Of a stretch of DNA of 64,000 nt, positions 1 to 9,050 are shown one piece after another; the first letter of the stretch is position 1, and each line of letters starts with the position of its first letter. Made by a program: the position numbers and the translations under genes. Source of the stretch: Odoribacter sp036657595 (lineage in GTDB: Bacteria; Bacteroidota; Bacteroidia; Bacteroidales; Marinifilaceae); assembly GCA_036657595.1 (NCBI GenBank), contig JAVXFZ010000005.1, forward strand, positions 1 through 64,000. The letters run 5' to 3'. The notes under the pieces were generated by a model, which saw only the letters and a program-made list of their open reading frames with translations, did no database searches and was not told where the DNA came from.

Positions 1-24
1 CTTATATGAAATTGAAGCATATTT

Positions 25-1461
25 ATGTTATTTAATTCTATTGAATTTTTATTGTTTTTACCAATTGTATTTATTCTCTATTGGTATTTTTTAAATAAAA
101 AATTACAATTACAAAATTTATTTATTGTAATTGTAAGCTATATTTTTTATGGTTGGTGGGATTGGACTTTTTTGCTTTTAATATTTTTCACTTCAATATG
201 TAGTTATTTTAGTGGGCTATTAATAGATAGATATGCTAAAATATCTATAAAAAGAGGAATTTGCGCAGGGAATATTATTCTTAATCTATCTATTTTAGGT
301 GTATATAAATATTATGATTTTTTTGTTGATAGTTTCATTTTAGCTTTTCACCATTTAGGTATTCATTTGTCGGAACAAACGTTAGGGTTAGTTCTTCCTG
401 TTGGAATTAGTTTTTATACTTTTCAAGCTTTAAGTTATACAATAGATGTATTTAGAAAGAAATTATCGGCAACAACAGATATAATTTCTTTTTTTGCCTA
501 CATAAGTTTTTTCCCACAGTTAGTTGCGGGTCCGATAGAACGAGCAACAAATTTGTTGCCTCAATTTAATAAAAAACGTATTTTTCAGTATGATTTGGCA
601 GTGGACGGAATGCAACAAATATTATGGGGCTTTTTTAAAAAGATCGTGATAGCAGATAACTGTGCTAAATATGTGAATATCATCTTTCAGGATTATCAAT
701 CTCAGAGTGGAGCAACATTATTACTTGGGGCAATATTTTTTACATTTCAGATTTATGGAGATTTTTCAGGTTATTCTGATATCGCTGTCGGTACTGCAAA
801 GTTATTTGGAATTCGATTAATGCAGAATTTTAGAACTCCTTATTTTTCTCGTGATATAGCAGAATTTTGGCGGAAATGGCATATTTCGTTGACTACTTGG
901 TTTCGTGATTATGTTTATATTCCGTTGGGAGGTAGTAGAGTGGGGCAATGGAAAATAATTAGAAACACATTTATTATTTTTTTATTAAGTGGGTTGTGGC
1001 ATGGAGCAAATTGGACATTTGTTATGTGGGGTATGTACCATGCCTTGTTATTTGTGCCATTACTACTTTTAAGAAAGAATAGAAAAAATATAGATGTGAT
1101 TGCTCAAAATAGAATTTTCCCAACATTTATAGAATTTTCCCAAATGTTATTGACCTTTATTCTTGTTGTTTTTGGATGGATTATTTTTAGGGCTGAAAAT
1201 ATATCTCAGGCTTACTATTATATCCAGAAAATTTTTACTAAGTCTTTATTTAAAATGCCGGACAATTTAAATGTCATTATTATATTAATGATTGTATTGA
1301 TGTTAATCGTTGAATGGATCAATCGAAATAAAGAATTTGGGTTACAAATTGCTCCCCAAAGATGGCCTGCTTTAGTAAATTATAGTATTTATTTTGCTCT
1401 ATGTTTTTTGATTTATTTTTGTGGTAGTCCTCAAGAAACATTTATTTATTTTCAATTTTGA
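25..1461 (+). CDS. MBOAT family O-acyltransferase
   Basis: A 478-residue multi-spanning membrane protein of the MBOAT family (AlgI/DltB/PatA type), which moves acetyl or other acyl groups across the inner membrane onto exported glycans. The N-terminus (MLFNSIEFLLFLPIVFILYW) is the classic start of this family. The expected catalytic histidine lies in LWHGANW (H326), with a second conserved His in MYHALLF (H339). About ten hydrophobic segments are visible. The gene is 14 nt upstream of an SGNH-like protein, the usual extracytoplasmic partner. Composition is much more AT-rich than genes after 2.9 kb, as is common for capsule or LPS loci acquired by transfer. The acceptor glycan is unknown because the window starts here. 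Confidence 0.93.
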   Translation: MLFNSIEFLLFLPIVFILYWYFLNKKLQLQNLFIVIVSYIFYGWWDWTFLLLIFFTSICSYFSGLLIDRYAKISIKRGICAGNIILNLSILGVYKYYDFFVDSFILAFHHLGIHLSEQTLGLVLPVGISFYTFQALSYTIDVFRKKLSATTDIISFFAYISFFPQLVAGPIERATNLLPQFNKKRIFQYDLAVDGMQQILWGFFKKIVIADNCAKYVNIIFQDYQSQSGATLLLGAIFFTFQIYGDFSGYSDIAVGTAKLFGIRLMQNFRTPYFSRDIAEFWRKWHISLTTWFRDYVYIPLGGSRVGQWKIIRNTFIIFLLSGLWHGANWTFVMWGMYHALLFVPLLLLRKNRKNIDVIAQNRIFPTFIEFSQMLLTFILVVFGWIIFRAENISQAYYYIQKIFTKSLFKMPDNLNVIIILMIVLMLIVEWINRNKEFGLQIAPQRWPALVNYSIYFALCFLIYFCGSPQETFIYFQF

Positions 1462-1475
1462 ATTAATAAATTTCA

Positions 1476-2411
1476 ATGAATCTAAGAAAATTTATATTAA
1501 AGACTTTATTTACTCTCATCCTTCCAATAATATGTTCGTTAGTGGTGTATGAATATTATTATCGGGAAATGCCTAATGTTTATAAAGTTAAAGAATCCTA
1601 TTTGACTCAAAATGCTTCTAATATTGAGGTTTTGATTTTAGGTAGTTCCCATTCCTATTTTGGTATTGACCCTTTTCATTTTTCTTATTCGGCTTTCAAT
1701 GCAGCGAATGTTTCACAAGATTTGAGATGTGATTCCTTTATTTTTGATAAATACAAAGAATCTTTATCAAATTTGAAAACTCTTATCCTTCCAATTTCTT
1801 ATTTCTCTTTTTGGGGGAATTTAGAAAACGGTAATGAGGATTGGAGAGTGCGTAAATATAATATCTATATGGGTATGAATAGCCATCCTTGGTATTATTT
1901 AAAGTATAATTTTGAATTTACTCAAGTGGGTAATAAGGAACTGTTTAAATATTTTTTAGGTTTAAAAGAGAGCGTGGATTGTGATTCTTTAGGAATGGGA
2001 ACTTCTTTTGCTTTGGATAAAAGAAATAAAAATTGGAAATCAAGTGGAGTAATAGCAGGACGAAGGCATACGATACAAGCAGATTCTTTTCAATTGGTAG
2101 AAACGATGAAAAAGAATATTCAGTATGTAACTTCAATAATTAGTGAATGTCAGAAACATCACATTGAAGTATTGTTAGTGACAATGCCGGCATATCATTC
2201 TTATTATGAAAATTTAAATGAATGCCAATTAAAATTAATGGATAAGGAAATCCAACGTTTAATTCTCACTGAAGGAGTTGATTATATTAATCTATTGAAA
2301 GATGAGAGATTTAGTGATGATGATTTTTATGATGCAGACCACTTAAATGAATATGGGGCGCGCAAAGTATCATCTATTTTAAATGATATCTTAAAAAGAA
2401 TGGATATTTAA
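1476..2411 (+). CDS. SGNH/GDSL-like membrane-anchored protein, MBOAT partner
   Basis: 311 residues with one N-terminal membrane anchor (about residues 8-27) and an extracytoplasmic domain. A GSSHSYFGIDP block (S57/S58) looks like the nucleophile block of SGNH hydrolases, and DADHLNEYG near the C-terminus (D286-H289) supplies the D-x-x-H pair. It follows the MBOAT gene by 14 nt and shares its AT-rich composition, so a DltD/AlgJ/AlgX-like role in passing the acyl group to a polysaccharide is likely. The family assignment rests on motifs and context; the overall sequence is divergent and the acceptor is unknown. Confidence 0.8.
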   Translation: MNLRKFILKTLFTLILPIICSLVVYEYYYREMPNVYKVKESYLTQNASNIEVLILGSSHSYFGIDPFHFSYSAFNAANVSQDLRCDSFIFDKYKESLSNLKTLILPISYFSFWGNLENGNEDWRVRKYNIYMGMNSHPWYYLKYNFEFTQVGNKELFKYFLGLKESVDCDSLGMGTSFALDKRNKNWKSSGVIAGRRHTIQADSFQLVETMKKNIQYVTSIISECQKHHIEVLLVTMPAYHSYYENLNECQLKLMDKEIQRLILTEGVDYINLLKDERFSDDDFYDADHLNEYGARKVSSILNDILKRMDI

Positions 2412-2604
2412 TGAAACAGGAAAAATATTGCTACGGGATGTGTAGTTTTCTGAGAAATTTGACTTCTTCGGTATTTATAGCTTAGTAAAATCACATTATT
2501 TATTTTTCTGAATCACTTGTCCGAAAATATTATTTGTAGCAGCTGTTTTTTTCGGTTAGTTTATTCTTTTAAAATTAGAATTAGCATTATATGTGGATAC
2601 AACA

Positions 2605-2679
2605 ATGGCAAAAGAGTTTAATCCATTTATTGTTGCCGGTAAGATTGAGCTTCAATACGATAAGCTGTTTGCAAGGTAG
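2605..2679 (+). pseudogene. Possible N-terminal remnant of an AAA-type ATPase
   Basis: A 24-codon frame (MAKEFNPFIVAGKIELQYDK, then LFAR and stop) resembles the N-terminal NPF...G.I..YF segment of a common Bacteroidales P-loop ATPase family, but stops before any Walker motif. The same frame continues with further stops (2677, 2728 and later) and no recognisable sequence. I read it as a decayed fragment left at a recombination boundary. It may also be a chance match. Confidence 0.3.
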
Positions 2680-2805
2680 ATAGATGAAATTTATGGGAAT
2701 GGCTATCTACTTGAATAGGAAGCGATATTTAAACAAATACACAATAGATAGACCACTTTAAAAAACCTTTTGCTATTTACTTTTAAGCTTTAACCTTATT
2801 TCGCT

Positions 2806-2813
2806 ATCTTTGT
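2806..2813 (+). promoter_or_regulatory. Bacteroidetes -7 promoter element for the ABC-F gene
   Basis: TATCTTTG fits the TAnnTTTG consensus of the Bacteroidetes primary sigma factor. No clear TTTG sits about 20 nt upstream. The leader to the ATG at 2940 would be about 120 nt. Confidence 0.5.
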
Positions 2814-2939
2814 AGTCGTTATTAAGCATATTAACTGATTGGTTGTTTGTGTAAATTCCTTGAAATGAGAGGTTTTTATCTTTCAAGTGGAGCAATAATT
2901 AGTTAATGTTACTTGTTTATATTCAATTTTTGTTCGTGT

Positions 2940-4874
2940 ATGATTTCAGTAAATAATGTAAGTGTTGTTTTTGGGGGATTCTATTTGTTGAATTCTATTT
3001 CTTTTTTGATTAATAAGAAAGACAGAATCGGTTTGACGGGGCGTAATGGTGCGGGAAAATCAACCACCTTGAAGATTTTGGCGGGATTGCAGAAACCTTC
3101 GGAGGGAAATATATCTATGTCGTCGGAGGTGAAGATTGGCTATTTGCCACAAACAAAGGTGTATACGGATGGCAATACGGTGCGAAAAGAGGCGGAGAAG
3201 GCTTTTTCGGATTTGTTTGAGTTGAAAGGAGAGGTGGAAGATCTGAATCAGGAGTTGGCGGATAGGACCGACTACGAATCGGCTGCCTATATGAAATTAC
3301 TGGACAAGATCCACGAAAAGACGGAACTGTTATCTATGCGGGGAGAGGGAAATATAGACGGGGAAGTAGAGGTCGTTTTGAAAGGTTTGGGATTTAAACC
3401 CGAAGATTTGGAGCGGAATTGCGAGGAATTTAGTGGGGGATGGCGGATGAGAATTGAACTGGCAAAGATATTATTGGCACGTCCGGATATATTTTTATTG
3501 GATGAACCCACCAATCATTTGGACATTGAGTCGATCACGTGGTTGGAGTCGTTTTTACAGTCTTATCCGGGAGCAGTGGTGCTGATATCGCACGACCGGG
3601 CATTTTTGGACAACGTCACGATGCGGACGATTGAAATTTCATTGGGCAAAGTGTATGATTACAAAGTCCCTTATACTCGTTTTGAGGAACTTCGGAAGGA
3701 ACGGATGGATCAGCAAATGCGGGCTTTTTTGAACCAACAGAAGCAAATTAAAGATACAGAAGATTTTATTGATCGTTTCCGTTATAAAGCAACAAAATCG
3801 GTACAGGTGCAATCGCGGATTAAACAACTGGACAAGATTGACCGGATTGAAGTGGAGGAGGAGGATGCTGCCCGAATTTCTGTGCGCTTTCAACCGGCGG
3901 TACGGTCGGGAGATATGGTGGTGAGCGGTCGGGAATTAACAAAGTCGTATGGTGAACATCTTATTTTGAAAGACCTTGACTTTGACATCAAGCGGGGGGA
4001 GAAAGTGGCTTTTGTCGGTAAAAATGGTGAGGGTAAATCTACTTTGGTGAAGATGATTATGAACGAGATTAGCTACGAAGGGAATTTGAAAATCGGTCAT
4101 AATGTCAATATTGGATATTTTGCACAGAATCAGGCGGATTTGTTGGATGCTGAAATAAGTGTCTTGGATACGGTGGATGGTGTGGCGGAAGGTGAAATTC
4201 GGAAAAAGATTCGAGATATTTTGGGCGCTTTCCTCTTTTCGGGAGATGAGGTGGACAAAAAGGTGAAAGTGCTGTCGGGAGGGGAACGTACCCGTCTGGC
4301 AATGGTGCGTCTTTTACTGGAACCTTATAATTTACTGATCCTCGATGAGCCGACGAATCATTTGGATATGCGGACAAAGGATATATTGAAGGAAGCACTT
4401 CGGAATTTTGAGGGGACAGTGATTGTCGTGTCGCACGATCGGGATTTTCTGAACGGACTGGCAGATAAGGTCTATGAATTTGCTAATCATCAGATCAAAG
4501 AATATATTGGCGGAGTAACGGATTTCTTGGAAGCGAAAAAAATCGCTTGTTTTCGGGAATATGAACAATTGCATAAGCCTAAAACACACGGAACGGTCGT
4601 TGAGAAGATGGAAGAAAAAGAGAATAAACTCTCTTTTGAAGAGCGAAAGCAATTGAATCGGGAAATAAAAAGAACAGCACAGCGGGTGGAGAAAGCTGAA
4701 CGGGAGGTGGCATCTTTGGAGAAAGAAATTGCTGATTTTGAGAAAGAAATGGCAACGGGTAAGGTGAATGATGATTTGTTATGGAGCTATGGCGAAAAGC
4801 AGAAAAAATTGGACGAAACGATGAAGGAATGGGAACTTGCCATAGAAGAAGCTGAAAAGATAAAAATAAAGTGA
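2940..4874 (+). CDS. ABC-F family ATP-binding protein
   Basis: 644 residues, soluble, with two ABC ATPase domains and no membrane segments, as in the ABC-F class (Uup/EttA/YdiF), which acts on ribosomes rather than as a transporter. First Walker A is GRNGAGKST (G34-T42), signature FSGGWRMR, then Walker B and LDEPTNHLD. The interdomain linker carries the charged KATKSVQVQSRIKQL segment that contacts the ribosome in the family. The second Walker A is GKNGEGKST (from G360) with signature LSGGERTR, followed by a C-terminal charged coiled coil (about the last 80 residues). I place the start at ATG 2940 (MISVNNVSV), because the in-frame TTG at 2913 adds an atypical extension. Housekeeping versus antibiotic-protection role cannot be told apart here. 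Confidence 0.92.
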   Translation: MISVNNVSVVFGGFYLLNSISFLINKKDRIGLTGRNGAGKSTTLKILAGLQKPSEGNISMSSEVKIGYLPQTKVYTDGNTVRKEAEKAFSDLFELKGEVEDLNQELADRTDYESAAYMKLLDKIHEKTELLSMRGEGNIDGEVEVVLKGLGFKPEDLERNCEEFSGGWRMRIELAKILLARPDIFLLDEPTNHLDIESITWLESFLQSYPGAVVLISHDRAFLDNVTMRTIEISLGKVYDYKVPYTRFEELRKERMDQQMRAFLNQQKQIKDTEDFIDRFRYKATKSVQVQSRIKQLDKIDRIEVEEEDAARISVRFQPAVRSGDMVVSGRELTKSYGEHLILKDLDFDIKRGEKVAFVGKNGEGKSTLVKMIMNEISYEGNLKIGHNVNIGYFAQNQADLLDAEISVLDTVDGVAEGEIRKKIRDILGAFLFSGDEVDKKVKVLSGGERTRLAMVRLLLEPYNLLILDEPTNHLDMRTKDILKEALRNFEGTVIVVSHDRDFLNGLADKVYEFANHQIKEYIGGVTDFLEAKKIACFREYEQLHKPKTHGTVVEKMEEKENKLSFEERKQLNREIKRTAQRVEKAEREVASLEKEIADFEKEMATGKVNDDLLWSYGEKQKKLDETMKEWELAIEEAEKIKIK

Positions 4875-4927
4875 GATATCGCTCAAATATTGTGTAATTT
4901 GTAAAGCGGCTCAGTCGCATAAAGAAA

Positions 4928-5671
4928 ATGGCAAAATATAAACAGGAATGTATATTCGGTATTCGTGCTGTGATAGAAGCTATTCAGCAGGAAAAGGAGA
5001 TTGATAAAGTGATGTTGAAACAGGGAATCAGGGGGGAATTGTTTCAAGAGTTATTTAATATGATTAGGGAGCAGAATATACCTTTTCAATATGTTCCGGA
5101 TGAAGTGTTTCGTCCTTTTGCCGATCGGAATCATCAGGGGGTGTTGGCAGAAGTATCGCCTGTCCCGTATCAAAATCTGGACGAAGTGCTGGATGCTGTC
5201 GTGGCGCAGGGAAAAGTGCCGTTTATTTTGATTTTAGACAGAATTACCGATGTTCGGAATTTTGGTGCCATTGTCAGAAGTGCTGAATGTGCCGGAGTGA
5301 ATGCGGTGGTTATTCCCAATAAAAATTCGGCAAAGATTTCTTCGGATGCTTTAAAAACTTCCGCCGGTGCTTTATACCACGTGCCTATTTGCCGGGAGAT
5401 CAATTTGAAAAAGATCGTTCGTGAATTGAAATTTCAACGGGGAATCCGCGTATATGCCACCAGTGAGAAAGCAGAAAAGTATTATACGAGCGTGGATATG
5501 ACCTTGCCTTTGGCTATTATTATGGGATCTGAGGATAAAGGGATTGACGAGGAATTGCTGAATCTCGCAACGGATTGTATGAAAATTCCTCAAAAGGGAG
5601 AGATTGAATCGCTAAATGTTTCTGCCGCTGCTGCCGTTATGATGTTTGAGGTGGTGCGACAAAGAAATTGA
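4928..5671 (+). CDS. rlmB: 23S rRNA (guanosine-2'-O)-methyltransferase RlmB
   Basis: 247-residue SpoU/TrmH-family methyltransferase. The N-terminal 75 residues form the substrate-binding domain (IFGIRAVIEAI). The C-terminal knotted SPOUT domain has the three family motifs NFGAIVRSAECAGV, IIMGSEDKGID and SLNVSAAAAVMMFEV, which bind S-adenosylmethionine. RlmB methylates G2251 of 23S rRNA in the peptidyl-transferase centre. It lies 53 nt after the ABC-F gene and is followed by a strong terminator, so the two may be co-transcribed. TrmH-type paralogues acting on tRNA exist, but the N-terminal domain favours RlmB. Confidence 0.92.
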   Translation: MAKYKQECIFGIRAVIEAIQQEKEIDKVMLKQGIRGELFQELFNMIREQNIPFQYVPDEVFRPFADRNHQGVLAEVSPVPYQNLDEVLDAVVAQGKVPFILILDRITDVRNFGAIVRSAECAGVNAVVIPNKNSAKISSDALKTSAGALYHVPICREINLKKIVRELKFQRGIRVYATSEKAEKYYTSVDMTLPLAIIMGSEDKGIDEELLNLATDCMKIPQKGEIESLNVSAAAAVMMFEVVRQRN

Positions 5672-5688
5672 AAAAACAGAAATGAGAG

Positions 5689-5747
5689 AACAAAGAGATA
5701 TGAAAACAGAAGCATAATTGGTTTTATATCTCTTTGTTTTTTTTGTT
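5689..5747 (+). terminator. Rho-independent terminator after rlmB
   Basis: Perfect 13-bp arms AACAAAGAGATAT (5689-5701) and ATATCTCTTTGTT (5726-5738), with a further partial GAAAAC/GTTTT pairing inside the loop, run straight into a T-tract. Confidence 0.85.
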
Positions 5748-5784
5748 GGATAGTTGAATTTTTTTTGTTTAAAATTTAACTGAA

Positions 5785-5822
5785 TATTTTTGCGGATAAA
5801 TGCTCATAAAAACTTATTTTTG
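5785..5822 (+). promoter_or_regulatory. Two candidate -7 elements ahead of the ACT-like gene
   Basis: TATTTTTG occurs at 5785-5792 and again at 5815-5822; both fit TAnnTTTG. TTTG sequences lie 17 nt (5764-5767) and 22 nt (5789-5792) upstream of them respectively, slightly off the ideal 19-21 spacing. Confidence 0.45.
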
Positions 5823-5905
5823 TTGAAAATTAAACAGCCGCTTTCGGATTTGATATTTGTATTGGGAAAGAGAGCGACGAATTATCATAAAAAAGACTGG
5901 ATAGA

Positions 5906-6565
5906 ATGCTAAGTATTTCTCACATTGTAGAAGATATTATAAAACACAGACCTTATTTGTCGGAATCTTTAGCCGCAGGGATTATTAATGTATCGTCGTT
6001 GGCGCGACAGTTGCAGCCGGATGTGGAAAGCGCATTAAACAAAGAGGTGAATACGGGGGCTATCGTGATGTCATTAAATCGTTTGGCGCCTTATTTGCAA
6101 ATTCGCGAACAAGTACAGCTAAATAAATTACTGGGCAGTATGGGCGATATCATTTTGCGGAGTAATTTGTGTGATTATACATTTAAAAATTCACCGACCT
6201 TATTGGATTGTCATATCGAAGTATTGAAAAGTTTGGTCAAAAATGATGAGATTTTTTATACGATGGTGCAGGGAGTATTTGAAACGAACCTTGTGATCAG
6301 CGATACAATGATAGATTTGATCTCTGACTACTTTAAAGATGAATTATGCCTTTTCAGTCAGGGCGGCTTATCATCGGTGACCTTGAAATTACCGAAGGGA
6401 AATAGTATGCAAGCGGGTTTTTATTATACAATTATGAAAGAATTGTCTTGGGAAGGGATTAACTTAACGGAAGTTATTTCTTCTACAAATGAGTTTACGG
6501 TAGTTGTTGATAATTCATTGATAGATAAAACGTTTGTGGTGCTTAAAAATATAGGTAAACGCTGA
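5906..6565 (+). CDS. Uncharacterised protein with an ACT-like C-terminal region
   Basis: 219 residues, cytoplasmic, no signal peptide or membrane segment. The first 75 residues are helical (IVEDIIKHRPYLSESLAAG, then SSLARQLQPDV), resembling a small winged-helix or helical-bundle domain. The C-terminal 75 residues (SSVTLKLPKG, MKELSWEGINLTEVISSTNE, FTVVVDNSLIDKTFVVL) have the beta-alpha-beta rhythm of an ACT domain as found in aspartokinases, where such domains bind amino acids. No catalytic domain is present, so a stand-alone ligand-sensing or regulatory role is a guess. It is monocistronic, between the rlmB terminator and ffh. Confidence 0.8.
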   Translation: MLSISHIVEDIIKHRPYLSESLAAGIINVSSLARQLQPDVESALNKEVNTGAIVMSLNRLAPYLQIREQVQLNKLLGSMGDIILRSNLCDYTFKNSPTLLDCHIEVLKSLVKNDEIFYTMVQGVFETNLVISDTMIDLISDYFKDELCLFSQGGLSSVTLKLPKGNSMQAGFYYTIMKELSWEGINLTEVISSTNEFTVVVDNSLIDKTFVVLKNIGKR

Positions 6566-6704
6566 TGAAAAGAAACGTTGAAAATAAAATAAAAGAATGT
6601 TTTTAATATTTTAAAATAATTGTAAAGCCATTGATCTTACGGAAATCATATCAGTAAATGGACTTTAAAAGATAACATTAACAATAAATAAAAATATATA
6701 GACT

Positions 6705-8030
6705 ATGTTTGAAAATTTATCGGAAAGACTGGAGCGGTCATTCAAGATACTAAAAGGTCAGGGGCAGATTACAGAATTGAATGTGGCTGAAACTTTGAAA
6801 GAAGTGCGACGCTCGTTGTTGGATGCGGACGTAAACTATAAGATTGCAAAGGATTTTACGACCCGTGTGAAAGAAAAAGCATTGGGTATGGAGGTGTTGA
6901 CAGCTGTGAAGCCGGGACAAATGATGGTGAAAATCGTTCACGATGAATTAGCGGAATTAATGGGGGGAAAGAACGTAGAAGTTGATATAAAAGGAAGTCC
7001 GGCAATCATTTTAATGGCGGGTTTACAGGGTTCCGGTAAGACAACTTTTTCCGGCAAATTTGCCAACTTGTTAAAGAATAAAAAGGGAAAGAAACCACTA
7101 TTGGTGGCGTGTGACGTTTATCGTCCGGCAGCTATTGAGCAGTTAAAAGTGTTGGGTGAGCAAATAGATGTACCGGTATATAGTGATGAATCAACAAAAA
7201 ATCCGGTCAAGATCGCTCAGGATGCTATTAAGTTAGCCAAAGCAAATGGCAATGACATTGTGATTGTCGATACGGCAGGACGTTTGGCGGTTGACGAGCA
7301 GATGATGAATGAAATAGCTGCAATCAAGGAAGCCATTCAACCAAATGAAACGTTGTTTGTCGTAGATGCAATGACCGGACAGGATGCGGTGAATACGGCT
7401 TATGAATTTAATCAACGGCTGGATTTCAACGGTGTCATCCTGACAAAATTAGATGGTGATAGCCGGGGTGGTGCTGCTCTTTCTATTCGGACTGTGGTCA
7501 ATAAACCGATCAAATATGTCGGAACCGGAGAAAAATTGGACGCTTTGGATGCCTTTCATCCGGAACGTATGGCAGACCGTATTTTGGGAATGGGAGATAT
7601 CGTTTCTTTGGTTGAAAAAGCTCAGGAACAATTTAATGCTGAGGAGGCAAAGAAATTACAGAAAAAGATTTCCCGAAATCAATTTAATTTTAACGACTTT
7701 TTGAGCCAAATACAGCAAATCAAGAAGATGGGAAATATTAAAGACTTGGCTTCTATGATTCCCGGAGTGGGGAAAGCGCTCAAAGATGTCGATATTGATG
7801 ATGATGCCTTTAAGGGTGTGGAAGCCATTATCTATTCAATGACACCGGCAGAACGGGAAGATCCCAGCCTGATTAACGGTGCCCGTCGAAAACGTATTGC
7901 GGATGGTAGCGGAACAACTGTGCCGGATGTGAACCGTTTACTCAAGCAATTTGAGGAATCTAAAAAGATGATGAAAATGTTGTCCGGTGGTGGTAAATTG
8001 ATGAGAAAGATGCCGGGAATGAAACGCTAA
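6705..8030 (+). CDS. ffh: Signal recognition particle protein Ffh
   Basis: 441-residue SRP54 GTPase, which with SRP RNA delivers nascent membrane proteins to FtsY and the Sec translocon. The N-domain four-helix bundle occupies residues 1-90. The NG domain has the P-loop GLQGSGKTT (from G106), DTAGR and TKLDGDSRGG. The C-terminal M domain carries MIPGVGK and ends in a methionine-rich GGGKLMRKMPGMKR. Length is normal for the family. folD follows after 57 nt. No SRP RNA gene was recognised nearby. Confidence 0.97.
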   Translation: MFENLSERLERSFKILKGQGQITELNVAETLKEVRRSLLDADVNYKIAKDFTTRVKEKALGMEVLTAVKPGQMMVKIVHDELAELMGGKNVEVDIKGSPAIILMAGLQGSGKTTFSGKFANLLKNKKGKKPLLVACDVYRPAAIEQLKVLGEQIDVPVYSDESTKNPVKIAQDAIKLAKANGNDIVIVDTAGRLAVDEQMMNEIAAIKEAIQPNETLFVVDAMTGQDAVNTAYEFNQRLDFNGVILTKLDGDSRGGAALSIRTVVNKPIKYVGTGEKLDALDAFHPERMADRILGMGDIVSLVEKAQEQFNAEEAKKLQKKISRNQFNFNDFLSQIQQIKKMGNIKDLASMIPGVGKALKDVDIDDDAFKGVEAIIYSMTPAEREDPSLINGARRKRIADGSGTTVPDVNRLLKQFEESKKMMKMLSGGGKLMRKMPGMKR

Positions 8031-8087
8031 GCGAATAGAAAAGAGATAAAAGTTAAAACAATAGAACGCAGAAAAAATGCATACACT

Positions 8088-8963
8088 ATGGAGTTAATAG
8101 ATGGAAAGAAAATAGCAATTCAGGTAAAACAAGAATTGGCGAACGAAGTAGCTGATATGAAAAAAAAGGGGGGGAGAGCTCCTCATTTAGTTGCAGTTTT
8201 GGTTGGAAATGATCCCGCCAGTGAAACCTACGTAGCCAGTAAAGTAAAGGCTTGTCAGGAAGTGTGCTTTAAAAGTACAGAAATGCGTTATTCTTCCGAT
8301 ATTACAGAGGAGCAATTACTGGAGGTGGTGAAGAAATTGAATGAAGATAGGGATGTTGACGGATATATTGTTCAGCTGCCTTTACCAAAACATATTTCTG
8401 AACAAAAGGTGTTGTTGGCGATTGATCCGGCTAAAGATATGGACGGTTTTCATCCTTATAACGTAGGAAAAATGGTGACGGGACTGCCAAGTTATTTGCC
8501 TGCTACTCCCGCTGGAATCATTGAATTATTGAAACGTTATAACATTCAGACACAAGGGAAGCATTGTGTGGTGATTGGACGGAGTAACATAGTGGGTACA
8601 CCGATGGCTGTGTTGATGTCACGGAAGGATAAATATGCCGATTGTACCGTGACGATGTGCCACAGTCGTACTCAGAATATGAAAGAAATAACATTGCAGG
8701 CTGACATATTAATTGTGGCACTTGGTAAACCTCTTTTTGTGACTGCTGATATGGTGAAAGAGGGGGCTGTCGTGATTGATGTTGGTATTCATCGGATCCC
8801 TTCCGACAAAACAAAATCCGGTTTTTGTTTGGTGGGAGATGTGGATTTTGAAACCGTAGCTCCTAAATGTTCTTATATTACGCCTGTCCCGGGAGGGGTT
8901 GGACCGATGACAATCGTTTCCTTACTTCAAAATACATTGAAGGCTTTGAAAGGAGTTTTTTAG
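8088..8963 (+). CDS. folD: Bifunctional methylenetetrahydrofolate dehydrogenase/cyclohydrolase FolD
   Basis: 291 residues, full length. FolD converts 5,10-methylene-THF to 10-formyl-THF through methenyl-THF, using NADP+. Visible motifs are SETYVASKVKAC with the catalytic lysine, GYIVQLPLPKH, DPAKDMDGFHPYNVG and the nucleotide-binding IGRSNIVGTPMAVLM, ending with TPVPGGVGPMT. It follows ffh closely on the same strand and precedes the spore-maturation-like gene. Confidence 0.97.
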   Translation: MELIDGKKIAIQVKQELANEVADMKKKGGRAPHLVAVLVGNDPASETYVASKVKACQEVCFKSTEMRYSSDITEEQLLEVVKKLNEDRDVDGYIVQLPLPKHISEQKVLLAIDPAKDMDGFHPYNVGKMVTGLPSYLPATPAGIIELLKRYNIQTQGKHCVVIGRSNIVGTPMAVLMSRKDKYADCTVTMCHSRTQNMKEITLQADILIVALGKPLFVTADMVKEGAVVIDVGIHRIPSDKTKSGFCLVGDVDFETVAPKCSYITPVPGGVGPMTIVSLLQNTLKALKGVF

Positions 8964-8984
8964 CCTGATTTAAAAAAATAGGTT

Positions 8985-9045
8985 GGAAATGGAGAATAGA
9001 AAATGATCTGTTCTTCATTTCCGATTTTAAATTTTCTATTTCCAA
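8985..9045 (+). other. Inverted-repeat element between folD and the SpmA/SpmB-like gene
   Basis: GGAAATGGAGAA (8985-8996) pairs with TTCTTCATTTCC (9011-9022) with one G-T pair. An alternative pairing joins TTGGAAAT (8983-8990) to ATTTCCAA (9038-9045). The structure lies between the stop of folD and ATG 9051 and would bury the upstream ATG at 9003. It may be an inefficient terminator or a leader structure; there is no T-tract. Confidence 0.4.
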
Positions 9046-9050
9046 TTACA

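Larger units (their letters stand above)
2412..2939. other. Gene-poor gap after the acyltransferase pair
   Basis: 528 bases with no intact gene. It marks a composition boundary: AT-rich surface-polysaccharide-type genes to the left, core genes of higher GC to the right. It holds one possible gene remnant (2605-2679) and, near its end, a -7 promoter match for the ABC-F gene. I see no convincing terminator or repeat. Confidence 0.6.

Noticed and set aside
2913..2939. TTG start adding nine residues to the ABC-F protein
   Set aside because: The extension is non-homologous and ATG 2940 gives a standard ABC-F N-terminus.
9003..9050. Upstream ATG extension of the SpmA/SpmB-like protein
   Set aside because: It would add 16 residues not typical of the family and lies inside the hairpin region; ATG 9051 gives the usual N-terminus.
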